Below are positions 1 to 7,857 of a stretch of 64,000 bases of DNA, one piece after another. Below the pieces are notes generated by a model that was not told where the DNA came from, did not search any database, and saw nothing but the letters and a program-made list of their open reading frames with translations. The stretch comes from JAKFWI01 sp031398975 (lineage in GTDB: Bacteria; Pseudomonadota; Alphaproteobacteria; Caulobacterales; Aquidulcibacteraceae). Numbering within the stretch: the first letter of the stretch is position 1; each line of letters opens with the position of its first letter. The stretch is from positions 1 through 64,000 of the forward strand of contig JANNOI010000008.1 of assembly GCA_031398975.1 (NCBI GenBank), read 5' to 3'. Both the position numbers and the translations under genes were made by a program.

Positions 1-1
1 C

Positions 2-124
2 CTGGTCGAATGCTGCTTCTCCAAGCTCAAGCAGTTCCGGCGCGTGGCGACCCGCTTCGAAAAAACCGCCAGGAACTACCTCGCCGTCGTCACACTCGCG
101 GCCATCGTCCTGTGGCTCCGTTAA
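2..124 (+). CDS. IS5-family transposase, C-terminal end (cut by window edge)
   Basis: Only the last 40 codons are inside the window. They read LVECCFSKLKQFRRVATRFE followed by KTARNYLAV and a hydrophobic end closing in VLWLR, then TAA. This matches the C-terminus of IS5-type DDE transposases (second ORF), where an E-x-x-F-x-x-L-K-x-x-R-R-[IV]-A-T-R-[FY]-[DE]-K motif carries the catalytic glutamate. The IS right end should lie in the next few tens of bases, before motA, but the inverted repeat cannot be confirmed without the left end. Whether the copy is intact cannot be judged. Confidence 0.8.
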   Translation: MVECCFSKLKQFRRVATRFEKTARNYLAVVTLAAIVLWLR

Positions 125-232
125 GTGTCCACACGACCTAGCCGTCAAGCCTGCTTTTATCCTGCGCACACCGCAAATTAAGGCTGACGGGGGATAAGCA
201 CGCTCGCATCCAGAACGGGCGCCCGTCTTCTC

Positions 233-1099
233 ATGACCCAGATCGTCGGCATCGTCGTTATCTTCGCCATGGTGTTTGGCGGCTTCCTGCTGGCCGGGGG
301 GCACATGGAGGTGATCCTCCATTCGCTGCCTTTTGAGATGATGATGATCGGGGGGGCTGCGGTCGGCTCGCTGCTGATCTCGTCCAGCATGTCCACCGTG
401 AAGGGGCTGGCGGGGGACATGGGCAAGCTGTTCGCGGGCCCGAAATGGAAGAAGCAGGATTACGAAGACCTGCTGGCCCTGCTGTTTGCGCTCTCTAAGC
501 TCGTCAAGACCAAGGGCGTGGTGGCGCTTGAGCCCCACATCGAGAAGCCGGAGGAGAGCGCGGTGTTCAAGCGCTATCCCCGCATCCAGAAGGACCATTT
601 CGCGGTCGATTTCATCTGCGACACCTTCCGGATGACGACCATGAACCTCGACGATCCCCACCAGGTGGAGGACGCGATGGAAAAGCAGCTCGAAAAACAC
701 CACGCGGAGGCCCATGCCCCCTCCCACGCCCTGCAATCCATGGCCGACGCGCTGCCTGCCCTTGGGATCGTGGCCGCGGTGCTGGGCATCATCAAGACGA
801 TGGGCGCGATCACGGAGCCCCCGGAAAAGCTCGGCATGCTGATCGGTTCGGCCCTGGTGGGGACGTTCCTGGGCGTGTTCCTTGCCTATGGCTTCATCGG
901 CCCGTTCGCGGCGCGGCTGGCGGAGATCCATAATGAGGAAAGCCGCTTCTACCGTATCATCAAGGACGTGATGGTCGCGCACCTGCACGGCAACGCGGCG
1001 CAAGTCTCGGTCGAGATCGGGCGCGGCCTCGTGCCCTCCACCATGCAGCCCTCCTTCGCGCAGCTCGAAGAGGCGATGGGCAAGATCGAGCCGGCCTGA
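233..1099 (+). CDS. motA: Flagellar motor stator protein MotA
   Basis: MotA forms the proton-conducting stator of the flagellar motor together with MotB, in the inner membrane. The 288-residue product has the usual length and layout: two N-terminal membrane segments (about residues 2-22 and 32-52), a large cytoplasmic loop, and two C-terminal segments (about 174-190 and 202-225). The two functionally important prolines are present as P175 (DALPALG) and P224 (FIGPF), matching P173 and P222 of the E. coli protein. ATG at 233 starts the family-typical N-terminus. No motB lies beside it in this window; motA alone in a locus is common in alphaproteobacteria. The upstream neighbour is an IS5-type transposase end. 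Confidence 0.95.
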   Translation: MTQIVGIVVIFAMVFGGFLLAGGHMEVILHSLPFEMMMIGGAAVGSLLISSSMSTVKGLAGDMGKLFAGPKWKKQDYEDLLALLFALSKLVKTKGVVALEPHIEKPEESAVFKRYPRIQKDHFAVDFICDTFRMTTMNLDDPHQVEDAMEKQLEKHHAEAHAPSHALQSMADALPALGIVAAVLGIIKTMGAITEPPEKLGMLIGSALVGTFLGVFLAYGFIGPFAARLAEIHNEESRFYRIIKDVMVAHLHGNAAQVSVEIGRGLVPSTMQPSFAQLEEAMGKIEPA

Positions 1100-1194
1100 C
1101 GGGCCTCGCGCATCCTCGCTTGCGCGCTCTGAAACGCCTGCCTAATCCTGCGCCCGGGCTGCGCGGGCGGGGGCCGGCGGGAGGAACCAAGCCG

Positions 1195-1452
1195 ATGACC
1201 GATTTCAAACTCGCTTTGGCGGCCGCGGCCGCCGCAGCGCTCGCTTTTTGTGTCGCCGCCTGTGGGCCGCGCGTGGAGGAGGCGCCTGCGCCGCCGCCGG
1301 AAGCCGCCACCCCTGAGCCTGCGCCCGCGCCTGCTGCGACCGCCCCGACCACCGAGCCTGCGCCCGCTGGGGCTCCGCCTGCCGAGGGCGCCCCGCCTGT
1401 GACCCCGGGCTCGGCCCCGCCGCCCGCCGCCACGCCCGCCGCCACGCCCTGA
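1195..1452 (+). CDS. Small Pro/Ala-rich lipoprotein, unknown function
   Basis: The 85-residue product starts with a basic n-region and an Ala-rich hydrophobic core, and ends its signal in the lipobox CVAAC with the lipidated Cys at residue 23. The rest is about 60 residues of low-complexity Pro/Ala/Glu/Thr, as in a flexible envelope linker. ATG at 1195 is preceded by a GAGGAA ribosome site at 1181. No functional family is recognised. Its TGA overlaps a possible CTG start of mnmC (CTGA), so the two may be translationally coupled. Confidence 0.65.
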   Translation: MTDFKLALAAAAAAALAFCVAACGPRVEEAPAPPPEAATPEPAPAPAATAPTTEPAPAGAPPAEGAPPVTPGSAPPPAATPAATP

Positions 1453-3335
1453 GCGGGCAGGCGCCGCCCCCACCGGCCTTCCCGCGGCTGCCCGCGCTCC
1501 CGCTGCTAAGCTGGGACGAGAACGGCGCGCCGCGCGCGGAGGCCTTCAACGACATTTATTTCTCCCGCCATGGCGGGCTGGGGGAGAGCCGGGCGGTGTT
1601 CCTGGAGGGCTGCGGCCTGCCGGAGCGCTGGATCGGGCGGCGGCGCTTCGCCATCGGCGAGATCGGTTTCGGCGCCGGCTTGAACGCGCTGGCGGCGTGG
1701 CAGGCCTGGGCGGGGCCGCAGGCGCCCCCGCGCGCGCCGGGCGCGGTGCTCCATTTCGTCTCGATCGAGGCGTTCCCGATGGCGCGGGCGGACGCCGAAC
1801 GCGCGCTTGGCGCTTTCCCGGAGGTGGCGGCGCGGGCCGGGCGGCTGCTTGAGGCCTGGCCGGTGCGGGCGCGCGCGCCGCAGCGACTCTGGTTCCCGGA
1901 GGACGGCTTTTGCCTCACCGTGTTCCACGAAGCGGCCGAGACCGCGCTCGCCGCTCTTGTCGGGCGTTTCGACGCCTGGTTCCTCGACGGCTTCTCGCCC
2001 GCCCGCAATGGCGACGCCTGGACCCCGTCCCTGATGCAGGCGATCGCCGCGCGCTCCGCGCCGGACGCGCGCCTCGCCAGCTATACCGTCGCGGGCGGGG
2101 TGCGCAGCGCGCTGGAGGCGGCAGGGTTTGCGTGGCGCAAGCGGCCGGGCTTCGCCGCCAAGCGCGAGCGCCTGGAGGCCTGGCGCACGCCCGCCAGCCC
2201 GCCCTCCGCCGAGCCGCCCACGCCGCGGGTGGCGATCATAGGCGGGGGAATTGCGGGGGCGGCTGCGGCGGCGGCGTTTTTGCGGCGCGGCGTGAGCCCG
2301 GTCGTGCTCGCGTGCGATGCGCCCGCGGCCAGCGCCAATCCCGCCGCCCTCCTGACGCCGCGCCTGGATCGGGGCCGCACGCCGCTGGCGCGCGCGTTTC
2401 TGGCCGCCTATCTCGCAGCCTTGCGCGCCTATGGCGCGGCGCTTTCCCCGATCGGGGTGATCGAGCGTCCCGGACGCGGCCAGGAAGACGCCTTCGCCGA
2501 CCTGCTGCGCGATCCCCCGCTCCCGGAAACCCATCTGGCGGCCGGGCCGGACGGCGCGCTGCGCCACCCGCTCGCGGGGGTGCTGGACAGCCCGCGCGCG
2601 ATCGCTGGGCTGCTGGCGGGGGCGGAGCGGCGCGCCTGCGCGCCCTTGCAGGGCCTGGAGCGGGCGGAGGGGCGCTGGCGAATCACCGATAGGGCGGGCG
2701 CTACGCTTCAAGCCGATTGCGTGGTGCTGGCGACCGGCGCGGGGCTCGCGGGGGCCCCCCAGACCGCCTGGCTGCCGCTCGATTGCTCGCGCGGCCAGCT
2801 CGATTGGGCCCCGATCGCGGCCCCGCCCGCCCACGCGCTGGCGGGGGGCGGATATTGCGCGCCGTTCGGGGACCAGCTGATGTTCGGCGCGACGTTCGAT
2901 CCTGTACCTTGCGACGGGAGCGTCGCCGCGGACGCCGCCTCCAGCGCCCGCAATTACGCTGCGCTCAACGCCCTGGCCCCGGGGCTGTCCGGCCGGCTCG
3001 ACCCCGCGGGCGGGGGCGCGCGCGCCGCCGTGCGCGCGGCCCTGCCGGACCGCGTCCCAATCGCCGGCGCCGCCCCGGACGCCGCCCTGTGGAAAGCCTT
3101 GAACCCGAACGCACCGCACGGCGCGCGGGCGCGGGCAGGGGCCGCGCCCGTCCATCCCGGGCTGTTCGTGATCGGCGGGCTGGGGGCGCGGGGCTTCCTT
3201 ACGGCGCCGCTGCTGGGCGAGATCGTGGCCGCGCAAGCGCTGGGGGAGCCCGCCCCGCTCGACGCCGAAGCCTTAAGCGCCCTCTCCCCCGAGCGCTTCC
3301 TCACCCGCCTGGCGCGCCGGCCGCGGCGAACCTAA
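1449..3335 (+). CDS. mnmC: tRNA U34 methylaminomethyl bifunctional enzyme MnmC
   Basis: MnmC completes mnm5s2U at the tRNA wobble base: an FAD domain removes the carboxymethyl group and a SAM domain methylates. The SAM domain is N-terminal, with the glycine loop IGEIGFGAGLNAL and the FLDGFSPARNGDAW motif. The FAD domain follows from about 2225 with the Rossmann motif VAIIGGGIAG, and closes with GLFVIGGLGARGF. The first ATG/GTG/TTG in frame is GTG 1596, but conserved family sequence (SWDENG...AFNDIYFSRHGGLGE) is already in frame upstream. The only upstream start-like codon at the right place is CTG 1449, overlapping the lipoprotein stop as CTGA. The chosen start is therefore inferred; the end is certain. 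Confidence 0.85.
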   Translation: MSGQAPPPPAFPRLPALPLLSWDENGAPRAEAFNDIYFSRHGGLGESRAVFLEGCGLPERWIGRRRFAIGEIGFGAGLNALAAWQAWAGPQAPPRAPGAVLHFVSIEAFPMARADAERALGAFPEVAARAGRLLEAWPVRARAPQRLWFPEDGFCLTVFHEAAETALAALVGRFDAWFLDGFSPARNGDAWTPSLMQAIAARSAPDARLASYTVAGGVRSALEAAGFAWRKRPGFAAKRERLEAWRTPASPPSAEPPTPRVAIIGGGIAGAAAAAAFLRRGVSPVVLACDAPAASANPAALLTPRLDRGRTPLARAFLAAYLAALRAYGAALSPIGVIERPGRGQEDAFADLLRDPPLPETHLAAGPDGALRHPLAGVLDSPRAIAGLLAGAERRACAPLQGLERAEGRWRITDRAGATLQADCVVLATGAGLAGAPQTAWLPLDCSRGQLDWAPIAAPPAHALAGGGYCAPFGDQLMFGATFDPVPCDGSVAADAASSARNYAALNALAPGLSGRLDPAGGGARAAVRAALPDRVPIAGAAPDAALWKALNPNAPHGARARAGAAPVHPGLFVIGGLGARGFLTAPLLGEIVAAQALGEPAPLDAEALSALSPERFLTRLARRPRRT

Positions 3336-3347
3336 GCCCTCCTCGCT

Positions 3348-4052
3348 TCACGGGCCTTTGAGCAGGGCGTTCAGCGGGGCGATCAGCTTGTCGTTCGCGG
3401 CGATCACATGGCCGCTCGCCATGAAGTCGCCGCCGTCGATCTCGCGGGCGAAACCGCCCGCTTCGCGCACCAGCACGATGCCGGCGGCGATGTCCCAGGG
3501 TTTCAGCCGCCGCTCCCAGAACCCGTCGAACCGCCCCGCCGCCACATAGGCCAGATCGAGCGCGGCCGAGCCGAACCGGCGCACGCCCGCCGAGGCCGCC
3601 ATCACCCGCTGCAGCTCCCCCGAAAACTCCTCCTGGCCGGGGCGGCCGATGGAAGGGATGCCGGTGGCGATCAGGGCTTCGCTGAGCGAGGCGCGCGCGG
3701 CTACCCGCAGGCGGCGGTCGTTCATGAAGGCGCCGCGGCCTTTTTCGGCCTGGAACAGCTCGTTCTTGACCACGTCATAGATCACCCCCGCGATCAGCTC
3801 GCCCTCCCGTTCGAGCGCCACGGAGATGCAGAAATGCGGCGCGCCGTGGAGGAAGTTCAGCGTGCCGTCGAGGGGGTCCACCAGGAAGCGGTGGCTCTTG
3901 TCGGTGCCGTCCACCGCCCCACGCTCTTCCATCAGGAAGCCGTAGCCGGGGCGCGCTTTTGAGAGCTCCTCAAACAGCGTCTGCTCGGCGCGGAGGTCTG
4001 CTGCGGTGACGAAATCGCCGGGGCCTTTCTTCGAGACCTGAAGGTTCTCCAC
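3348..4052 (-). CDS. Inositol monophosphatase family protein (SuhB-like), N-terminus frameshifted
   Basis: This is a Mg-dependent sugar- or inositol-phosphate phosphatase of the IMPase fold. Visible motifs are the metal-site glutamate pair in GFLMEERG, the loop DPLDGTLNFLHG, and WDIAAGIVLVREAGG near the C-terminus. GTG 4052 opens the intact frame at VENLQVS. The alphaproteobacterial family N-terminus is also present just upstream on the same strand (ATG 4138, MPQTSALLTVMIAAVRKAGR) but in another reading frame. The frames meet at a run of five CG dinucleotides (4064-4073). Removing one CG restores a continuous LARDFGEVENLQVS join and about 263 residues. The gene is either a slippage mutant, a shortened protein from GTG, or an assembly error. 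Confidence 0.85.
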   Translation of the reverse strand: MENLQVSKKGPGDFVTAADLRAEQTLFEELSKARPGYGFLMEERGAVDGTDKSHRFLVDPLDGTLNFLHGAPHFCISVALEREGELIAGVIYDVVKNELFQAEKGRGAFMNDRRLRVAARASLSEALIATGIPSIGRPGQEEFSGELQRVMAASAGVRRFGSAALDLAYVAAGRFDGFWERRLKPWDIAAGIVLVREAGGFAREIDGGDFMASGHVIAANDKLIAPLNALLKGP

Positions 4053-4202
4053 CTCGCCGAAATCGCGCGCGCGAGCGCGCGCCCGGCCTTGCGCACGGCG
4101 GCGATCATGACGGTGAGCAGCGCGGAGGTCTGGGGCATGGGCGCGGGGTAGCAGCGGGACGGGGCAGGGGCAAGCGAGGGCGCGCCGGGGCGGCGGGCGG
4201 CG

Positions 4203-4832
4203 CTAGCCCTCCTCCAGCACCGCCGTGAACGCCCGGACCGCGGCTGCGGGGCCTTCCGGGTGGGCCCAGACGGCCGCGCTCACCGCCAGGAAATCGGCCC
4301 CGGCGCGGACGAGAGGGGCCGCGTTCTCCGGAGCGATCCCGCCGATCGCCACGCAAGGGATCTCCATCAGCGCGCTCCACCAGGCCAGAAGCTCCGGCTC
4401 GGCCCGGATCGGGGCGTGCTTGGTGGCGGTGGGAAAGAAAGCCCCGAAGGCGACGTAATCGGCGCCGGCCTCGCCCGCCTGCATGGCGAAGTGGCGGCTC
4501 GCATGGCAGGTCACGCCGATGATGCGGTCCGGCCCCAGCAGCGCGCGCGCCTGCGCATACGGAGCGTCTTCCTGGCCGATATGGACCCCGTCGGCGTCAA
4601 GCTGTGCGGCAAGGTCCGGCCGGTCATTGACCAGGAAGGCTGCGCCTGCGTCCTGGACGATCGGCATCAGCGCGCGCCCCGCCGCCAGCACCTGCGCGTC
4701 CGGCGCATCCTTCAGCCGCATCTGCACCGCCGCCACGTCCCCCGCCGCGAGCGCGGCCGACAGCGCGGGCGCGAAGGCGGGCGGATCGAACGCGGGGGGC
4801 GTCACGAGATAAAGGCGGCAGGCCTTGGCCAT
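4203..4832 (-). CDS. thiE: Thiamine phosphate synthase
   Basis: ThiE joins HMP pyrophosphate and thiazole phosphate to make thiamine phosphate. The 209-residue protein has the usual length. It shows VNDRPDLA and DGVHIGQED (pyrophosphate and Mg site), GVTCHA, DYVAFGAFFPTATK and a C-terminal AIGGI phosphate-binding strand of the TIM barrel. The ATG at 4832 (MAKACRLYLVTPP) fits the family start; the frame stays open further upstream through a tandem repeat but without homology. Another thiamine gene, thiD, lies about 9 kb away and is not in the same operon. No TPP riboswitch was recognised upstream. Confidence 0.93.
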   Translation of the reverse strand: MAKACRLYLVTPPAFDPPAFAPALSAALAAGDVAAVQMRLKDAPDAQVLAAGRALMPIVQDAGAAFLVNDRPDLAAQLDADGVHIGQEDAPYAQARALLGPDRIIGVTCHASRHFAMQAGEAGADYVAFGAFFPTATKHAPIRAEPELLAWWSALMEIPCVAIGGIAPENAAPLVRAGADFLAVSAAVWAHPEGPAAAVRAFTAVLEEG

Positions 4833-4876
4833 GGGCCCGCTTGTCCCCGTTCCGCGCGCGCCGCGCCAGGAAAAAT

Positions 4877-4914
4877 GCAAAGCGGAAAAACGCAAAGCGG
4901 AAAAACGCAAAGCC
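4877..4914. repeat. 15-bp direct tandem repeat, 2.5 units
   Basis: The unit GCAAAGCGGAAAAAC occurs at 4877-4891 and 4892-4906, followed by a partial GCAAAGCC. It lies in the divergent region between thiE (reading left) and the membrane protein at 4985 (reading right). It is A-rich against a very GC-rich background. No function is evident; it could carry a binding site or simply be a slippage array. Confidence 0.8.
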
Positions 4915-4984
4915 TGCGGCCGGCGGCGCGAGGGAACTGGGGGGCGCCGCAGAGGTTCGTGAAGGAAAGCCAGGAGAGCCTCCC

Positions 4985-5563
4985 ATGCGCCAACGCACCG
5001 CCTCGCCGCCGCTTCCGCTAGCCTCCGGGCGCGACCGGCTGCGCCGCCTGCTGAACGCCGAAAGCCGAACCCGGGGGCATATGATGCTGGGGGTGCTGTT
5101 GTGCGGCGGCGCGGTGATGGCGGCGCTGGCGGTGGCTGCACGCCCGGCGGCCCCCGCCGGCGAGGGGAGCGCGGACGTGTCTGCGCGCACGCCGGCCTCG
5201 CGGCCTTTGGTATCCGTCGTGGTCTGGCCGGCCTTCGCCGCCCTGCTCGCCGTCGGGGGCATGCGGCTGTGGAACGCCCCGCGCAGCGCGGCCCGCAGCC
5301 ACGCGCTGCGGCTATGGGCGGGCATGCAGGGGCTGATCTCGTCGTGGATGGCGCTACGCCGGCGCCCCGCCGCCACGCTCGCCGCCGCCGCAGGCTCCCT
5401 GGGCGCCACCGCCGATTATCTGCGCAGCGCCTACCAGGTGGACCGTTCCGCCGCGTGGGCGAGCGCCCCGCTGCTGCTTTCGATCGCCGCCGTGAGCGTC
5501 CTTACCGGGCGCCGGCGCAAGGCCGCGCCGCCGGCGCCGCCGGCCCCGTCGCGCCCGTTCTAG
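4985..5563 (+). CDS. Membrane protein of unknown function
   Basis: The 192-residue product has hydrophobic segments at about residues 34-53 (MMLGVLLCGGAVMAALAVAA), 76-96 (VSVVVWPAFAALLAVGG) and 158-172, a basic loop around 105-135, and a Pro/Ala-rich tail. ATG 4985 follows a GGAGAG ribosome site. No family is recognised. The stop codon TAG (5561-5563) is the first triplet of a two-hairpin repeat element, so the C-terminus was probably set when that element arrived. Confidence 0.65.
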   Translation: MRQRTASPPLPLASGRDRLRRLLNAESRTRGHMMLGVLLCGGAVMAALAVAARPAAPAGEGSADVSARTPASRPLVSVVVWPAFAALLAVGGMRLWNAPRSAARSHALRLWAGMQGLISSWMALRRRPAATLAAAAGSLGATADYLRSAYQVDRSAAWASAPLLLSIAAVSVLTGRRRKAAPPAPPAPSRPF

Positions 5564-5673
5564 AGCGGTTCTCGATTGGATTGAATCAATCCAATCGAGA
5601 AAAACCGCTCTACTCTTTAAGTTAGACCGTTTCCCGACCGAGAACCGCGTAACACTTTTCGGGAAACGGTCTA
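5561..5673. repeat. Two-hairpin intergenic repeat, copy 1
   Basis: Hairpin A (5561-5612) is a near-perfect inverted repeat running from TAGAGCGGTTCTCGATTGG to its complement, ending CGCTCTA. Hairpin B (5623-5673) runs TAGACCGTTTC...GAAACGGTCTA around a RIME-like core related to CCGAAAAGTGTTACGCGGTT read in reverse. The copy sits between convergent genes. Its first TAG is the stop of the gene at 4985 and its last CTA is the reverse-strand stop of the gene at 5671. This core differs slightly (CGACCGAGAACCGCG) from the other copies. Confidence 0.95.
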
Positions 5674-6411
5674 GCGGCCCGCCGCGCTCAAGCCCACACG
5701 CAGCGGGACGAGCGTGTAGGAGGCGGTCGCCACGTCGCGCACCAGGCGCCGGTCGTTCTCGAGGCGCAGCCGCGTGGCTTTCAGGGTGATGGGGCCGTGC
5801 GCCTGCTCGGGCAGGGTGAACCGGCCGGCGGCGTCGGTGCGCAGGGTCCAGACCGCGCCGGCGGCGTTGCTGGCCAGGACCCGCGCGCCCGCCGCGGGGG
5901 CCCCGTTCACCATCAGCCGCACCAGGCGGAACGACAGCGCGCCCTCACCGTCAAGCGTCGGCTCGAACTCCACCGGCAGATCGAGCGGCGCGGGCGCGGC
6001 GATGCCCGCCCCCTCGCACGCCTTCAGGCAGACGAACGTCTTGGCGTGGGTCACGGAGGTCAGCACCAGCGCCCCGCCCGGATGGGCCGCGCGGATGCGG
6101 GCGTCGGCGTCCCCCTCCTCGAGGACGGTGCGGGCCTCGCGAGCGGAAACGGAGACCTCCTCCGGCGCGAAGCTCGTTCCCACCGCGATGACGCGCTCCA
6201 GGGCCGCGGGGGCGCTTGCGGCCTGCCCGGCCCCGGCGCGCGGGTCCACGCTCCCGCGGGCCCAATCCTGCATGGCCGCGCCCGACCGCGCCCCCGCCTT
6301 GGGCTGCAACGCCTCCACCGCGGCGGGACGGGCGGCAAGGGCGGAGGGGACGGGGACGAGCGCGCACGCCGCCAACGCGCACGCACCAAGGGCCATGGAA
6401 AAATACTTCAT
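5671..6411 (-). CDS. Secreted protein with carboxypeptidase-regulatory-like domain, unknown function
   Basis: The ATG at 6411 has an AGGAAA ribosome site 8 bases upstream and opens a signal peptide (KYFSMALGACALAACALVPVPSALA). A further in-frame GTG at 6426 is less well placed. The mature part has an acidic central stretch, a VCLKACEGAG segment, and a C-terminal beta-rich domain (about residues 155-235: LMVNGAPAAGARVLASNAAG, then DAAGRFTLPEQAHGPITLKA). That part resembles the CarboxypepD-regulatory/DUF4198 type of Ig-like periplasmic domain. No function is assigned. The stop codon lies in repeat copy 1. Confidence 0.6.
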   Translation of the reverse strand: MKYFSMALGACALAACALVPVPSALAARPAAVEALQPKAGARSGAAMQDWARGSVDPRAGAGQAASAPAALERVIAVGTSFAPEEVSVSAREARTVLEEGDADARIRAAHPGGALVLTSVTHAKTFVCLKACEGAGIAAPAPLDLPVEFEPTLDGEGALSFRLVRLMVNGAPAAGARVLASNAAGAVWTLRTDAAGRFTLPEQAHGPITLKATRLRLENDRRLVRDVATASYTLVPLRVGLSAAGR

Positions 6412-6477
6412 CTGTCGTTTCCTCACCTTCTCAAAACCGACGGGGGTGCGCGTTTTGCGTCTCTTCCCCGGCGGGTC

Positions 6478-7563
6478 TTATTCGGCGGCGACCGCCATTA
6501 TCCCCGTGCGGGGGGAAAGCTCGCCGCCTGCGTACCGCTTGGCCATCTTCGCCAGCGACAGGGGCTTGATCTTGGAAGCCTGCCCGGCGGCGTTGAATTC
6601 CTGGAAGCGCTGGCGGCAGATCGCGCGCATGGCGTCCCGGGCGGGTTTTAAGTATTTGCGCGGATCGAACTCGCCGCGCTGGGTGGCCAGCACCTGGCGG
6701 ATCGCGGCGGTCATGGCCATCCGGCAATCGGTGTCGATATTGATCTTGCGCACGCCGTGCTTGATGCCGCGCTGGATCTCGTCCACCGGCACGCCCCACG
6801 TCTGGGGCATCTCCCCGCCATAGGCGTTGATCGTGTCCTGCAGATCCTGGGGCACGGAGGAGGAGCCGTGCATCACGAGGTGCGTATTAGGCAGGCGGCG
6901 ATGGATCTCCTCGATCACGTTCATGGCCAGCACCGCGCCGTCGGGCTTGCGGGAGAATTTATAGGCGCCGTGGCTCGTGCCCATGGCGATGGCGAGCGCG
7001 TCGACCTCGGTGGCCTTGACGAAATCGACGGCCTGATCGGGGTCGGTCAGCAATTGGGAATGGTCGAGCTTGCCTTCGAAGCCGTGCCCGTCCTCCTTCT
7101 CGCCCATCCCGGTTTCGAGGCTGCCCAGCACCCCCAGTTCGCCCTCCACCGAGACCCCGCAGGCATGCGCCATCTCCACCACCCGGGCGGTGACGTCCAC
7201 ATTGTAGGCGTAGTCCGCGGGGGTTTTGCCGTCCGCGTGGAGGGAGCCGTCCATCATCACGCTTGTGAAGCCGTACTGGATGGCGGTGGCGCAGGTGGCG
7301 GGATTGTCCCCGTGGTCCTGGTGCATGCAGATCGGGATGGAGGGGTAGAGTTCGGTGAGCGCGTCGATCAGGCGGGCGAGGACGATGTCGTTGGCGTAGG
7401 CCCGCGCGCCGCGGCTGGCCTGGATAATGACCGGCGCGTCCACGCTCTCGGCAGCCTCCAGGATGGCGAGGCCTTGCTCCATGTTATTGATGTTGAACGC
7501 CGGCAGGCCGTAATCGTGTTCGGCGGCGTGATCCAGTAATTGCCTCAGGGTGATCCGGGCCAT
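6478..7563 (-). CDS. fba: Fructose-bisphosphate aldolase, class II (Calvin-cycle subtype)
   Basis: The enzyme reversibly cleaves fructose 1,6-bisphosphate to the triose phosphates with a zinc ion. The 361-residue length and sequence fit the class IIB/CbbA subtype (TIGR01521) better than the shorter E. coli FbaA. Zinc and substrate motifs visible are CMHQDHGD, SVMMDGS, GVSVEGELGVLG, IAMGTSHGAYK, VMHGSSSVP and GVRKINIDTDCR. ATG 7563 has a CCGGAG site upstream. It stands alone, with no other cbb genes in view, so a glycolytic/gluconeogenic role is likelier than CO2 fixation. Confidence 0.95.
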   Translation of the reverse strand: MARITLRQLLDHAAEHDYGLPAFNINNMEQGLAILEAAESVDAPVIIQASRGARAYANDIVLARLIDALTELYPSIPICMHQDHGDNPATCATAIQYGFTSVMMDGSLHADGKTPADYAYNVDVTARVVEMAHACGVSVEGELGVLGSLETGMGEKEDGHGFEGKLDHSQLLTDPDQAVDFVKATEVDALAIAMGTSHGAYKFSRKPDGAVLAMNVIEEIHRRLPNTHLVMHGSSSVPQDLQDTINAYGGEMPQTWGVPVDEIQRGIKHGVRKINIDTDCRMAMTAAIRQVLATQRGEFDPRKYLKPARDAMRAICRQRFQEFNAAGQASKIKPLSLAKMAKRYAGGELSPRTGIMAVAAE

Positions 7564-7744
7564 GGCGACGTTTCTCCGGTAGGATTACGGTAAAACGGAT
7601 GCGAACAGGCGCCAAGGCCCCTGCGCAAACGAAGGCGCGCACCGCCGCTCTTGCCCGATTGGCTGCATGGCTCCGGCGTCCCCCGCCTCTCGCATACTCA
7701 AATCACGCTTAGCAAGAAAGCGGCCAGCGCCCGCAATCGCCTGC

Positions 7745-7857
7745 TAGAGCGGTTCTCGATTGGATTGAATCAATCCAATCGAGAAAAACCGCTCTACACT
7801 TTAAGTCAGACCGTTTCTCGTCCGAAAACCGCGTAACACTTTTCGGGAAACGGTCTA
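7745..7857. repeat. Two-hairpin intergenic repeat, copy 2
   Basis: Hairpin A is at 7745-7796 and hairpin B at 7807-7857, in the same orientation as copy 1. Hairpin B has the standard core (TTTCTCGTCCGAAAACCGCG...). The right-hand CTA at 7855-7857 is the stop codon of the YihY gene. This is the only copy not between convergent genes: on the left is the upstream region of the aldolase gene. The 180 bases between the aldolase start (7563) and this repeat hold no gene I can support. Confidence 0.95.

Noticed and set aside
1506..3236. 576-codon open frame opposite mnmC
   Set aside because: Arg/Gly/Pro-rich noise opposite a gene with clear MnmC motifs.
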